Made by a program: the position numbers and the translations under genes
Part shown: positions 26,339-35,154 of the stretch, piece after piece
How the letters are laid out: every line of letters begins with the position of its first letter
How positions within the stretch are numbered: the first letter of the stretch is position 1
Source of the DNA: Pelomonas sp036404855
Lineage (GTDB): Bacteria > Pseudomonadota > Gammaproteobacteria > Burkholderiales > Burkholderiaceae_C
Direction: 5' to 3'
Assembly (NCBI RefSeq): GCF_036404855.1
Contig: NZ_DASWYS010000301.1
Span: 1-64,000, forward strand
Length of the DNA: 64,000 bases
The notes under the pieces: model-generated
The model's input: the letters and a program-made list of their open reading frames with translations, nothing else
Database searches by the model: none
Told to the model about the DNA's origin: nothing

Positions 26339-26662
26339 TCAGACACGGAAGGATTCGCCGCAGCCGCAGCGGTCCTTCTCGCGTGGGTTGCGGAACTTGA
26401 AGCCTTCGTTCAGGCCCTCGCGGACGAAATCCAGCTCGGTGCCGTCGAGATAGGGCAGGCTCTTGGGGTCGATGAGGATCTTGACCTCGTGCCCCTCGAA
26501 CACGACGTCCTCGGGCGCGGCCTCGTCGGCGTACTCCAGCTTGTAGGCCAAGCCCGAGCAGCCGGTGGTCTTGACGCCCAGGCGCACGCCAATGCCCTTG
26601 CCACGCTTGGCGATGTAGCGCTTGACGTGGCGGGCAGCGGCCTCGGTCAGGGTCACCGACAT
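26339..26662 (-). CDS. iscA: A-type Fe-S carrier IscA
   Basis: 107-residue A-type carrier that delivers 4Fe-4S clusters or iron to targets. The three ligand cysteines are Cys35 (TTGCSGLAY) and the C-terminal CGCGES pair. Only 1 nt separates it from iscU. Its 3' end is followed by the intrinsic terminator. Confidence 0.95.
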   Translation of the reverse strand: MSVTLTEAAARHVKRYIAKRGKGIGVRLGVKTTGCSGLAYKLEYADEAAPEDVVFEGHEVKILIDPKSLPYLDGTELDFVREGLNEGFKFRNPREKDRCGCGESFRV

Positions 26663-26663
26663 A

Positions 26664-27050
26664 TCAGTTCGTGTGCTTGGCGCGGTAGTCGTCCACGGCC
26701 GCCTTGATGGCGTCTTCGGCCAGGATGGAACAGTGGATCTTGACCGGCGGCAGGGCCAGCTCTTCGGCGATCTGCGTGTTCTTGATGGTCAGCGCCTCGT
26801 CCAGGCTCTTGCCCTTGACCCATTCGGTGACGAGGGAGCTGGAGGCGATGGCCGAGCCGCAGCCATAGGTCTTGAACTTGGCGTCCTCGATCAGGCCGGT
26901 CGCCGGGTTGACCTTGATCTGCAGCTTCATCACGTCGCCGCAGGCCGGGGCCCCGACCATGCCGGTACCGACATCCTCGTCGCCCTTGTCGAAGTTGCCG
27001 ACGTTGCGGGGGTTCTCGTAGTGGTCGACGACCTTTTCGCTGTATGCCAT
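26664..27050 (-). CDS. iscU: Fe-S cluster scaffold IscU
   Basis: 128-residue scaffold on which clusters are built. Ligands Cys37, Asp39, Cys64, His106 and Cys107 are all present, as is the HscA-binding LPPVK motif at 100-104. It follows iscS by 20 nt. Confidence 0.97.
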   Translation of the reverse strand: MAYSEKVVDHYENPRNVGNFDKGDEDVGTGMVGAPACGDVMKLQIKVNPATGLIEDAKFKTYGCGSAIASSSLVTEWVKGKSLDEALTIKNTQIAEELALPPVKIHCSILAEDAIKAAVDDYRAKHTN

Positions 27051-27070
27051 GGTGTTCTCCTAGTTCGCGA

Positions 27071-28291
27071 TCAGTGCGCCGCCCACTGGATGGTCGACAG
27101 GTCGATGCCATCCTTGTACATGTCCCACAGCGGGGACAGCTCGCGCAGCTTGGCGACGCGGTCGGTCAGCACGCTGATCGCATAGTCAATCTCTTCCTCG
27201 GTCGTGAAGCGACCGATGGTCATGCGCAGCGAGCTGTGTGCCAGCTCATCGCTGCGGCCCAGCGCGCGCAACACGTAGCTGGGCTCCAGGCTGGCCGAGG
27301 TGCAGGCCGAACCGGACGACACCGCCAGGCCCTTCACGCCCATGATCAGCGACTCACCCTCAACGTAGTTGAACGAGATGTTCAGGTTGTGCGGGACCCG
27401 CTGTTCCAGGTCGCCGTTGATGAAGGTCTGCTCGATGCCGGACAGGCCCTGCACCAGGCGGTTGTGCAGTGCACGGATGCGTTCGCTCTCCGCGCCCATC
27501 TCCTCGCGGGCGATGCGGAAGGCCTCGCCCATTCCGACGATCTGGTGCACAGGCAGCGTGCCCGAGCGCATGCCTCGCTCATGGCCGCCACCGTGCATCT
27601 GCGCTTCCAGACGCACACGCGGCTTGCGGCGCACGTACAGCGCACCGATGCCCTTGGGGCCATAGGTCTTGTGCGAGGCCAGGCTCAACAGGTCGATGGG
27701 CAGCTTGGACAGGTCGATGGCGACCTTGCCGGTCGCCTGGGCCGCGTCGACGTGGAAGATGATGCCGCGCTCGCGGCACAGGTTGCCCAGCGCAACGACG
27801 TCCTGGATCACGCCAATCTCGTTGTTCACGTACATGACCGAGGCCAGGATCGTGTCCGGGCGCAAGGCGGCCTTGAAGGCGTCCAGGTCGACCAGGCCGT
27901 TCTCCAGCACGTCGAGGTAGGTCACGTCAAAGCCCTGGCGCTCCAGCTCGCGCATGGTGTCCAGCACGGCCTTGTGCTCGGTCTTCACCGTGATCAGGTG
28001 CTTGCCACGGGTCTTGTAGAACTGCGCGGCGCCCTTGAGCGCGAGGTTGTTGGACTCCGTGGCGCCCGAGGTCCAGACGATCTCGCGCGGGTCGGCGCCG
28101 ATCAGCTCGGCCACCTGGACGCGGGCCTTCTCGACCGCCTCTTCCGCCTCCCAGCCCCAGGCGTGGCTGCGCGACGCCGGATTGCCGAAGTGCTCGCGCA
28201 GCCAGGGAATCATCGCGTCCACCACGCGGGGATCGCACGGCGTCGTGGCGCCGTAGTCGAGGTAGATCGGGAAGTGCGGGGTCATGTCCAT
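27071..28291 (-). CDS. iscS: cysteine desulfurase IscS
   Basis: 406-residue PLP enzyme that takes sulfur from cysteine for Fe-S clusters and tRNA thiolation. The PLP lysine is in ASHKTYGPKG and the mobile-loop catalytic cysteine in SGSACTSASLEPSYVL. The C-terminus ends in the IscU-binding region (LSPLWDMYKDGIDLSTIQWAAH). A second ATG two codons in is an alternative start. Confidence 0.97.
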   Translation of the reverse strand: MDMTPHFPIYLDYGATTPCDPRVVDAMIPWLREHFGNPASRSHAWGWEAEEAVEKARVQVAELIGADPREIVWTSGATESNNLALKGAAQFYKTRGKHLITVKTEHKAVLDTMRELERQGFDVTYLDVLENGLVDLDAFKAALRPDTILASVMYVNNEIGVIQDVVALGNLCRERGIIFHVDAAQATGKVAIDLSKLPIDLLSLASHKTYGPKGIGALYVRRKPRVRLEAQMHGGGHERGMRSGTLPVHQIVGMGEAFRIAREEMGAESERIRALHNRLVQGLSGIEQTFINGDLEQRVPHNLNISFNYVEGESLIMGVKGLAVSSGSACTSASLEPSYVLRALGRSDELAHSSLRMTIGRFTTEEEIDYAISVLTDRVAKLRELSPLWDMYKDGIDLSTIQWAAH

Positions 28292-28314
28292 GGAACGGCT
28301 ACTTTTGTTTCTTC

Positions 28315-28848
28315 TTACTTGCTGAACGCGCCGCCCAGGGCGAACACCGAGTTCGGCGCCGTCACGCGGATAGGCTTGAGGACCGGCTGGCTGGAAATCG
28401 CGCGCTTGACCGGTGCGGCCTCCACCTCGAAGCCCTTGGCCAGTTGCTCGTCGGCGAGCTTGCGCAGCGAGACGGAATCGAGGTACTCGATCATCTTGGC
28501 GTTCAGGTTGGTCCAGAGTTCATGGGTGATGCAGCGGCCGCTGTCCTCGCCCATGCAGTTTTCCTTGCCGCCGCAGCCGGTGGCGTCCAGCGCCTCGTCC
28601 ACGGCGACGATGATGTCGGCGACGGTAATGTCCTCCGCCTTGCGGCCGAGCGAATAGCCGCCGCCTGGGCCGCGGGTGCTCTCCACCAGCTCATGGCGGC
28701 GCAGCTTGCCGAACAGCTGCTCCAGGTAGGACAGCGAAATCTGCTGCCGCTGGCTGATGGCAGCCAGGGCCACCGGGCCTGTATTCTCGCGCAGCGCCAG
28801 GTCCAACATCGCGGTGACTGCAAACCGGCCTTTGGTGGTGAGACGCAT
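28315..28848 (-). CDS. iscR: Rrf2-family Fe-S regulator IscR
   Basis: 177-residue 2Fe-2S transcription factor that represses the isc operon when its cluster is loaded. The Rrf2 winged helix includes ISLSYLEQLFGKLRRHELVESTRGPGGGYSL. The cluster ligands are Cys92, Cys98, Cys106 and His109; the spacing between the second and third Cys is two residues longer than in E. coli. The ATG at 28846-28848 gives the usual MRLTTKGRFAV start. It is the first gene of the isc operon. Confidence 0.96.
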   Translation of the reverse strand: MRLTTKGRFAVTAMLDLALRENTGPVALAAISQRQQISLSYLEQLFGKLRRHELVESTRGPGGGYSLGRKAEDITVADIIVAVDEALDATGCGGKENCMGEDSGRCITHELWTNLNAKMIEYLDSVSLRKLADEQLAKGFEVEAAPVKRAISSQPVLKPIRVTAPNSVFALGGAFSK

Positions 28849-28921
28849 ACAAACTCCTTTGCGAGACGCCCGGGCGGATGTCGTCCGAGGCAATGAATTC
28901 GGGTTAACCCGAGGAGCTCAG

Positions 28922-28964
28922 ACAATAGCCGAGCGAATCATTTCCGATGATTTTACTCGACTAC
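28922..28964 (-). promoter_or_regulatory. isc operon promoter with type 1 IscR operator
   Basis: The 25-nt segment 28940-28964, read on the minus strand (GTAGTCGAGT at its start, CGGAAAT at its end), agrees with the E. coli type 1 IscR consensus ATASYYGACTRWWWYAGTCRRSTAT at 19 of 25 positions by my alignment. A -10-like TATTGT (complement of 28922-28927) lies 12 nt downstream of it, so bound IscR would cover the -35 region. The start codon of iscR is about 75 nt further on. Confidence 0.65.
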
Positions 28965-28982
28965 TGCCGGCACTCCGGGATC

Positions 28983-29010
28983 CCCCTCGGTAGCCACAGC
29001 CGCCAAGGGG
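28983..29010 (-). terminator. stem-loop downstream of uvrB
   Basis: CCCCTCGG and CCAAGGGG form an 8-bp stem with one wobble pair, 23 nt past the uvrB stop. The minus strand has no T-run after it. The plus strand has TTTCTT, but no plus-strand gene is upstream. It probably protects or ends the uvrB mRNA before the isc promoter. Confidence 0.35.
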
Positions 29011-29033
29011 TTTCTTGCTGCAGCGCAGCAGCG

Positions 29034-31055
29034 TCAGCGCGCGGTGCCTGGCTTGCGCGCACTTTCTAGCGGCACGATGTTGTCGTGCACCAGGGCACCG
29101 AAGGCCTGTTCGCGCAATTGCGCCAGTTGGTCGCGCAGGCGGGCGGCCTGCTCGAATTCGAGATTTCGGGCATGTTCCAGCATCTGCTTTTCGAGCTGCG
29201 CCATGCGTTTGGCCAGATCCTTCTCCGACAGGTCCTCGACCTTGGCCGCCGCCAGCAACTTCGCGTCGTCGCGGCCGGCCTCCTCGGAATAGACGCCGTC
29301 GATCAGGTCCTTGATGCGCTTTTGCACGCTGCGCGGGGTGATGCCGTGTTCCTCATTGAACGCCATCTGCTTGGCGCGACGGCGCTCGGTCTCGCTGATG
29401 GCCTTGCGCATGGACTCGGTGATGCGGTCTGCATACAGGATCGCCTTGCCGTTCAAGTTGCGCGCGGCCCGGCCGATGGTCTGGATCAGGCTGCGCTCGG
29501 CCCGCAGGAAGCCTTCCTTGTCGGCGTCCAGGATGGCCACCAGCGACACCTCGGGGATGTCCAGTCCTTCACGCAGCAGGTTGATGCCAACCAGCACGTC
29601 GAAGGCACCCAGGCGCAGGTCGCGCAGGATCTCGACGCGCTCGACAGTGTCCACGTCGGAGTGCAGATAGCGCACCTTGACGCCGTTGTCGCTGAGGTAG
29701 TCGGTGAGCTGCTCGGCCATGCGTTTGGTCAGCGTCGTGATCAGCACGCGCTCACCGGCCTCCACGCGCAGGCGAATCTCCTGCAGCACGTCATCGACCT
29801 GGTGCGTGGCGGGGCGCACCTCGACAAGGGGGTCCACCAGGCCCGTGGGCCGTACCACCTGCTCGACCACCTGGCCGGCGTTGTCCTGCTCGTACTGCGC
29901 CGGCGTGGCCGACACGAAAACGGCCTGGCGCATCTTGCGTTCGAACTCGGCAAACTTCAACGGCCGGTTGTCCAGCGCGGACGGCAGGCGAAACCCGTAC
30001 TCCACCAGCGTGGGCGGCGGGTCGCCCGGCTCTGAGCCGGACAGGTGGCGGGTGTAGTTCTCGATGCCCTTGCAATGGCCCACCTCCTGCAGCATCTCCA
30101 GGTCAAAGCGCGTGCGCTGCTCGATGCGCTGCGCCTCGACGAGCTTGCCCTCCTTGACGAAGAAGCCTACGCGCTCGCGCAGCTCCTCCTTGATCGTGTC
30201 GATGGCTGCCAGCACGCGTTCGCGCGGCGTCACGTAATGGCTGCTGGGGTACACGGTGAAGCGCGGGATCTTCTGGCGAATCTGACCGGTCAGCGGGTCG
30301 AACAGTGCCAGCCCCTCAATCTCGTCGTCGAACAGCTCGATGCGCAGTGCCAGCTCGGAATGCTCGGCCGGGAACACGTCGATGGTGTCACCGCGCACGC
30401 GAAAGTGGCCGCGGGTGAACTCCATCTCGTTGCGCGTGTACTGCATGCGGATCAGCTGGGCGATCACGTCGCGCTGCCCCATCTTGTCACCCACGCGCAG
30501 CGTCATCACCATCTGGTGGTAGTCGCTGGGGTTGCCGATGCCGTAGATGGCCGACACGGACGCGACGATGACCACGTCGCGCCGCTCCAGCAGGCTTTTG
30601 GTGCAGGACAGGCGCAGCTGCTCGATGTGCTCGTTGATGGCGCTGTCCTTCTCGATGAACAGGTCGCGCTGCGGCACATAGGCCTCGGGCTGGTAGTAGT
30701 CGTAGTAGCTGACGAAGTACTCGACCGCATTCTTGGGAAAGAAGTCCCGGAACTCGCTGTAGAGCTGGGCCGCCAGCGTCTTGTTGGGTGCAAAGACGAT
30801 AGCTGGCCGACCGAGTCGGGCGATGACGTTGGCCATCGTGAACGTCTTCCCCGAGCCGGTGACGCCCAGCAGTGTCTGGTAGCTCAGGCCATCGTTGATG
30901 CCCTCCACCAGTTGCGCGATTGCGGCCGGCTGATCCCCCGCCGGCGGGAAAGGCTGGAACAGCTGAAACGGCGAGCCTTCGAAGCTGACGAATTCGCCCT
31001 TGCGTTCCTCCGAGTCGCTTTCGGGGCCGGGCATGGCGTTCAAGGCTTCTTGCAT
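29034..31055 (-). CDS. uvrB: excinuclease ABC subunit B
   Basis: 673-residue DNA-damage-verifying helicase-like subunit of nucleotide excision repair. It has Walker A GVTGSGKTF, the beta-hairpin region with YYDYYQPEAY, helicase motif TIGRAARN and the C-terminal UVR domain that contacts UvrC (about 625-660). An ATG at codon 8 is an alternative start. I found no LexA-type CTGT-N8-ACAG site in the 116-nt divergent space upstream. Confidence 0.97.
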   Translation of the reverse strand: MQEALNAMPGPESDSEERKGEFVSFEGSPFQLFQPFPPAGDQPAAIAQLVEGINDGLSYQTLLGVTGSGKTFTMANVIARLGRPAIVFAPNKTLAAQLYSEFRDFFPKNAVEYFVSYYDYYQPEAYVPQRDLFIEKDSAINEHIEQLRLSCTKSLLERRDVVIVASVSAIYGIGNPSDYHQMVMTLRVGDKMGQRDVIAQLIRMQYTRNEMEFTRGHFRVRGDTIDVFPAEHSELALRIELFDDEIEGLALFDPLTGQIRQKIPRFTVYPSSHYVTPRERVLAAIDTIKEELRERVGFFVKEGKLVEAQRIEQRTRFDLEMLQEVGHCKGIENYTRHLSGSEPGDPPPTLVEYGFRLPSALDNRPLKFAEFERKMRQAVFVSATPAQYEQDNAGQVVEQVVRPTGLVDPLVEVRPATHQVDDVLQEIRLRVEAGERVLITTLTKRMAEQLTDYLSDNGVKVRYLHSDVDTVERVEILRDLRLGAFDVLVGINLLREGLDIPEVSLVAILDADKEGFLRAERSLIQTIGRAARNLNGKAILYADRITESMRKAISETERRRAKQMAFNEEHGITPRSVQKRIKDLIDGVYSEEAGRDDAKLLAAAKVEDLSEKDLAKRMAQLEKQMLEHARNLEFEQAARLRDQLAQLREQAFGALVHDNIVPLESARKPGTAR

Positions 31056-31171
31056 GGGGACTTCCCTGGGTTCACGGGCAAAATTGCTGCGCTGCGAAAC
31101 CAGGCAGGTTAGCGCAGACCCCCGATCTTCAAGCCCTCCCCTGCTGCCAACGTCCTTTCAGGAAACCCGTC

Positions 31172-32365
31172 ATGTCCCAGTCGCTTTTTGCCGATGTCGC
31201 CCTTGCCCCCCGTGATCCCATCCTCGGTCTGAACGAGCAGTTCAATGCCGACACCCGCGCCGGCAAGGTCAACCTCGGCGTCGGCGTCTACTACGACGAG
31301 AACGGCAAGCTGCCGCTGCTGAAATGCGTGCAGCAGGCCGAGGCCGCCATGGCCGCCACGCTCAAGCCGCGCGGCTACCTGCCCATCGATGGCATCGCCG
31401 CCTACGACAAGGCCGTGCAGAAGCTGGTGTTCGGCAGCGAACTCAAGCACGTCGCCACCGTGCAGGCGCTGGGCGGCACCGGTGCGCTGAAGATCGGCGC
31501 CGACTTCCTCAAGCACCTCAGCCCCGGCGCCAAGGTGCTGATCTCCGACCCGAGCTGGGAAAACCACCGCGCGCTGTTCACGCAGGCCGGCTTCACGGTC
31601 GAGACCTACCCCTACTACGACGCAGCCAAAAAGGGCATCAACTTCGACGGCATGCTGGCCGCGCTGAACGCAGCCCCCGCCGGCACCGTCGTCGTGCTGC
31701 ACGCCTGCTGCCACAACCCCACCGGCTACGACATCAGCGCCGAGCAATGGGCCCAGGTCGTGGCCGCCGCCAAGGCCAAGCACCTGACGCCCTTCCTGGA
31801 CATGGCCTACCAGGGCTTCGGCTTCGGCCTGAAGGAGGACGGCGAGGCGGTGCGCCAGTTCATGGCCGCCGGCGTGGGCTTCTTCGTGTCCACCAGCTTC
31901 TCCAAGAGCTTCTCGCTGTACGGCGAGCGTGTCGGCGCGCTGAGCGTGGTCTGCACCGGCGATGACGAGGCCGCCCGCGTGCTGTCGCAGCTGAAGATCA
32001 TGATCCGCACCAACTATTCCAACCCACCCACGCACGGCGCCCAGGTCGTCGCCCAGGTGCTGTCCGACGACGCGCTGCGGGGTCTGTGGGAAGAGGAACT
32101 GGCCGGCATGCGCGTGCGCATCAAGGCCATGCGCTCGGCCCTGGTTGCGGCGCTGAAGTCGGCCGGCGTGACCCAGGACCTGTCCTTCGTCACCGAGCAG
32201 CTGGGCATGTTCAGCTATTCCGGTCTGTCCGCCGCCCAGATGCAGCGCCTGCGCAACGAATTCGGCGTCTACGGCGTGGACTCGGGGCGCATCTGCGTCG
32301 CGGCGCTGAACGAAGGCAACCTGCCCGTAGTGGCCGCCGCGATGGCGGCCGTCATGAAGGGCTGA
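31172..32365 (+). CDS. aspartate/aromatic aminotransferase (class I, AspC/TyrB type)
   Basis: 397-residue fold-type I PLP transaminase interconverting aspartate or aromatic amino acids with their oxo acids. The Schiff-base lysine is Lys245 (SFSKSFSLYGERVGAL), Asp210 contacts the pyridine nitrogen, and CHNPTG (about 180-185) is intact. AGGAAA lies about 9 nt before the ATG. The sequence alone does not settle whether it is AspC- or TyrB-like. It is divergent from uvrB. Confidence 0.93.
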   Translation: MSQSLFADVALAPRDPILGLNEQFNADTRAGKVNLGVGVYYDENGKLPLLKCVQQAEAAMAATLKPRGYLPIDGIAAYDKAVQKLVFGSELKHVATVQALGGTGALKIGADFLKHLSPGAKVLISDPSWENHRALFTQAGFTVETYPYYDAAKKGINFDGMLAALNAAPAGTVVVLHACCHNPTGYDISAEQWAQVVAAAKAKHLTPFLDMAYQGFGFGLKEDGEAVRQFMAAGVGFFVSTSFSKSFSLYGERVGALSVVCTGDDEAARVLSQLKIMIRTNYSNPPTHGAQVVAQVLSDDALRGLWEEELAGMRVRIKAMRSALVAALKSAGVTQDLSFVTEQLGMFSYSGLSAAQMQRLRNEFGVYGVDSGRICVAALNEGNLPVVAAAMAAVMKG

Positions 32366-32384
32366 AGCCCTCACGGAGTGCGAA

Positions 32385-32409
32385 GGATTGGCGGTTTGGC
32401 CGCCGATCC
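32385..32409 (+). terminator. strong stem-loop after the aminotransferase gene
   Basis: GGATTGGCGG and CCGCCGATCC form a 10-bp stem with one G-T wobble and a TTTGG loop, 19 nt past the aminotransferase stop and 77 nt before phaZ. No T-tract follows, so it may be a Rho-assisted end or a processing structure. Confidence 0.42.
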
Positions 32410-32486
32410 TGATGCTGCACCGCACAACGGCGAAAGCGTTTTCTGGCACCATTGACGCTTCCCCGCTCCCAGATTCAAGGCCGGTC

Positions 32487-33824
32487 ATGCTGTATCAGCT
32501 CTTCGAAACCCAGCGCGCCCTACTCAGCCCTTTCTCCGAGTTCGCGGCGGCGTCGGCCAAGCTCTACAGCCACCCGCTGTCGCCCTTCGCGCACACGCCG
32601 ATGGCCCAGCGCCTCTCGGCCGGGCTGGACCTGGCACACCGCCTGGCCAAGGACTACGAGAAGCCCGAGTTCGACATCCGCTCGGTCGAGGTCGACGGCG
32701 TGGACGTCGCCGTGCAGGAACTGGTGCCGCTGGAGAAGCCCTTCTGCCGCCTGCTGCGCTTCAAGCGCTACACGGACGACCTGAAGGTGCTGGCCAAGAT
32801 GAAGGACCAGCCCACCGTGCTGGTCGTCGCGCCGCTGTCCGGGCACCACGCGACCTTGCTGCGTGAAACCGTCAAGCAGTTGCTGAAGTCGCACAAGGTC
32901 TACATCACCGACTGGACCGACGCCCGCATGGTGCCGCTGGAGGTCGGTCCCTTCCACCTGGACGACTACATCCGCTACGTCCAGGAGTTCATCCGCCATG
33001 TCGGCGGCGCCGACTGCCACGTCATTTCCGTCTGCCAGCCCACCGTGCCGGTGCTGGCGGCCATCTCGCTGATGGCGTCGGTCGGCGAGGCCACGCCGCG
33101 CAGCATGACCATGATGGGCGGCCCCATCGACGCCCGCAAGAGCCCGACTGCCGTCAACAACCTGGCCATGAACCGCAGCTTCAGCTGGTTCGAGAACAAC
33201 GTCATCTATCGCGTGCCGACCAACTTCCCCGGCGCCGGCCGCGAGGTCTACCCGGGCTTCCTGCAGCACACCGGTTTCGTCGCCATGAACCCGGACCGCC
33301 ACCTCACCTCGCACTACGACTACTTCCTGGATCTGGTGCGCGGCGACGACGAGGGCGCCGAGGCCCACCGCCGCTTCTACGACGAGTACAACGCCGTGCT
33401 GGACATGCCGGCCGAGTACTACCTCGACACCATCAAGACTGTCTTTCAGGACTTCGCACTGGTCAACGGCACCTGGCAAGTGGATGGCCAGTACGTCCGG
33501 CCCCAGGACATCAAGACCACGGCACTGCTGACCGTCGAGGGTGAGCTGGACGACATCTCCGGCGCCGGCCAAACCCGGGCCGCCCACGACCTCTGCTCCG
33601 GCGTGCCCAAGCAGCACCAGTTCCATTACGACGCCATCGGAGCGGGGCACTACGGCATCTTCTCGGGCCGTCGCTGGCGCGAGAAGGTCTACCCCGAGGT
33701 GCGCGACTTCATCGCCAAGTACGAAGCCGCACCGCTGAAGCAGACCGCCAAGGTCACGGTCGCCAAGCCGATCGCCAAGCCGGCCGCCAAGCTGGCCGCC
33801 AAGCGCACGCGACGCCAGGCGTGA
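32487..33824 (+). CDS. phaZ: intracellular poly(3-hydroxybutyrate) depolymerase, PhaZ1 type
   Basis: 445-residue enzyme that breaks down stored PHB granules. It has an alpha/beta-hydrolase-type fold with a cysteine nucleophile: VISVCQPTVPVL places Cys183 at exactly the position of the catalytic Cys183 of the Ralstonia eutropha enzyme, and GAGHYGIFSG supplies the catalytic His. I start at the ATG of 32487 (MLYQLFETQ); the open frame upstream has no family similarity. The last 30 residues are a Lys/Ala/Pro-rich basic tail ending AAKRTRRQA. Its stop overlaps the next start. Confidence 0.95.
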   Translation: MLYQLFETQRALLSPFSEFAAASAKLYSHPLSPFAHTPMAQRLSAGLDLAHRLAKDYEKPEFDIRSVEVDGVDVAVQELVPLEKPFCRLLRFKRYTDDLKVLAKMKDQPTVLVVAPLSGHHATLLRETVKQLLKSHKVYITDWTDARMVPLEVGPFHLDDYIRYVQEFIRHVGGADCHVISVCQPTVPVLAAISLMASVGEATPRSMTMMGGPIDARKSPTAVNNLAMNRSFSWFENNVIYRVPTNFPGAGREVYPGFLQHTGFVAMNPDRHLTSHYDYFLDLVRGDDEGAEAHRRFYDEYNAVLDMPAEYYLDTIKTVFQDFALVNGTWQVDGQYVRPQDIKTTALLTVEGELDDISGAGQTRAAHDLCSGVPKQHQFHYDAIGAGHYGIFSGRRWREKVYPEVRDFIAKYEAAPLKQTAKVTVAKPIAKPAAKLAAKRTRRQA

Positions 33825-34465
33825 ACCTCGCAGAGCTGATCGACGCCGCGCTGCCGCAGACCCAGTGCACCCGCTGCGGTTACCCGGATTGCCGCGCCTA
33901 CGCCGACGCGATCAGCGCGGGTGATGCCGACATCAACCAGTGCCCGCCCGGCGGCGCCGAGGGCGTGCGCCGGCTGGCCGCCCTCACCGGCCGCCCGGCT
34001 CTGCCGCTGAACCCCAACAACGGCGTCGAGGCCACCCGCGGTGTGGCCGTCATCGACGAAGCCTGGTGCATCGGCTGCACGTTGTGCATCAAGGCCTGCC
34101 CGGCCGACTGCATCGTCGGAGCGCCGAAGGCCATGCACGTCGTTGTGGCCGCCCAGTGCACCGGGTGTGAACTCTGCGTGCCGGCCTGCCCGGTGGACTG
34201 CATCTCCATGCCCGAGGTGACCGCGGCCACCGGCTGGGCCGCCTGGAGCCAGCCGCAAGCCGCCGAGGCCCGCGAGCGCTACGCCTTCCGCCAGTTCCGC
34301 CGCCATCGCGAGGCCGAGGAGAACGAGGCGCGCCTGATGGCCAAGGCTGAGGCCAAGCTGGCCGACCTGCCGGCGGCATCGGTCATCACGGATCCGGCGC
34401 AACTGGACCGCAAGCGCGCCGTCATCGAGGCGGCGCTGGCGCGCGCCCGCGCCAAGCGCGGCTGA
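33821..34465 (+). CDS. RnfB-like polyferredoxin (electron transport complex subunit B homologue)
   Basis: 214-residue iron-sulfur protein. An N-terminal 4Fe-4S motif (Cys16, 19, 24, 41) is followed by two bacterial ferredoxin motifs (Cys83/86/89/93 and Cys113/116/119/123). The C-terminal 80 residues are helical, charged and Ala-rich. There is no N-terminal membrane anchor, and no rnfA, C, D, G or E is in the window, so it is a soluble stand-alone relative of RnfB/RsxB. It starts at GTG, overlapping the phaZ stop (GTGA), and lies just before nth. Confidence 0.88.
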   Translation: MNLAELIDAALPQTQCTRCGYPDCRAYADAISAGDADINQCPPGGAEGVRRLAALTGRPALPLNPNNGVEATRGVAVIDEAWCIGCTLCIKACPADCIVGAPKAMHVVVAAQCTGCELCVPACPVDCISMPEVTAATGWAAWSQPQAAEARERYAFRQFRRHREAEENEARLMAKAEAKLADLPAASVITDPAQLDRKRAVIEAALARARAKRG

Positions 34466-34487
34466 GCGCTGCCGAAGCCGGCCGACA

Positions 34488-35141
34488 ATGACCGGCATGA
34501 ACGCCGCCCAAGTCGAACGCTTCTTCGCCACGCTGAAGGCTGCCAACCCGGCGCCGCAGACCGAACTGGAGTTCGCCAGCGTCTTCGAGCTGCTGACGGC
34601 CGTGCTGCTGTCCGCGCAGGCCACTGACGTCGGCGTCAACAAGGCCACCCGGCGCCTGTTCGCCCAGGCCAACACGCCGGCCGGCATCCTGGCGCTGGGG
34701 GTGGAGGGGCTCGAGTCCCACATCAAGACCATCGGCCTGTACCGCAGCAAGGCCAAGCACCTGCTGCAGACCTGCCGCATGCTCGTCGACCTGCACGGCG
34801 GCGAGGTGCCGCGCACGCGCGAGGCGCTGGAGGCCCTGCCCGGGGTGGGCCGCAAAACGGCCAACGTGGTACTCAACGTCGCCTTCGGCGAACCGACCAT
34901 GGCCGTGGACACCCACATCTTCCGCGTCAGCAATCGCACGGGCCTGGCCCCTGGCAAGACGCCGCTGGCCGTGGAGCTGGGCCTGCTCAAGCGCATACCG
35001 CCGGCCTACAGTGTGGATGCCCACCACTGGCTGATCCTTCACGGCCGCTATGTCTGCCAGGCGCGCAAGCCGTTATGCAACGTTTGCGCCGTGGTCGACG
35101 AATGCGACTACGGTCGCCACCTAAAATCAGCAGCCGCCTGA
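34488..35141 (+). CDS. nth: endonuclease III
   Basis: 217-residue DNA glycosylase/AP lyase that removes oxidised pyrimidines. The helix-hairpin-helix LPGVGRKTANVVLN supplies the catalytic Lys, and VDTHIFRVSNR the catalytic Asp. The C-terminal 4Fe-4S loop C-x6-C-x2-C-x5-C is intact (CQARKPLCNVCAVVDEC). An ATG three codons in is an alternative start. It lies 22 nt after the RnfB-like gene, the same rnf-nth linkage as in E. coli. Confidence 0.97.
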   Translation: MTGMNAAQVERFFATLKAANPAPQTELEFASVFELLTAVLLSAQATDVGVNKATRRLFAQANTPAGILALGVEGLESHIKTIGLYRSKAKHLLQTCRMLVDLHGGEVPRTREALEALPGVGRKTANVVLNVAFGEPTMAVDTHIFRVSNRTGLAPGKTPLAVELGLLKRIPPAYSVDAHHWLILHGRYVCQARKPLCNVCAVVDECDYGRHLKSAAA

Positions 35142-35154
35142 CACCCGCCCATCC

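Noticed and set aside
31056..31171. LexA (SOS) box in front of uvrB
   Set aside because: I read the 116-nt divergent region on both strands and found no CTGT-N8-ACAG-like palindrome.
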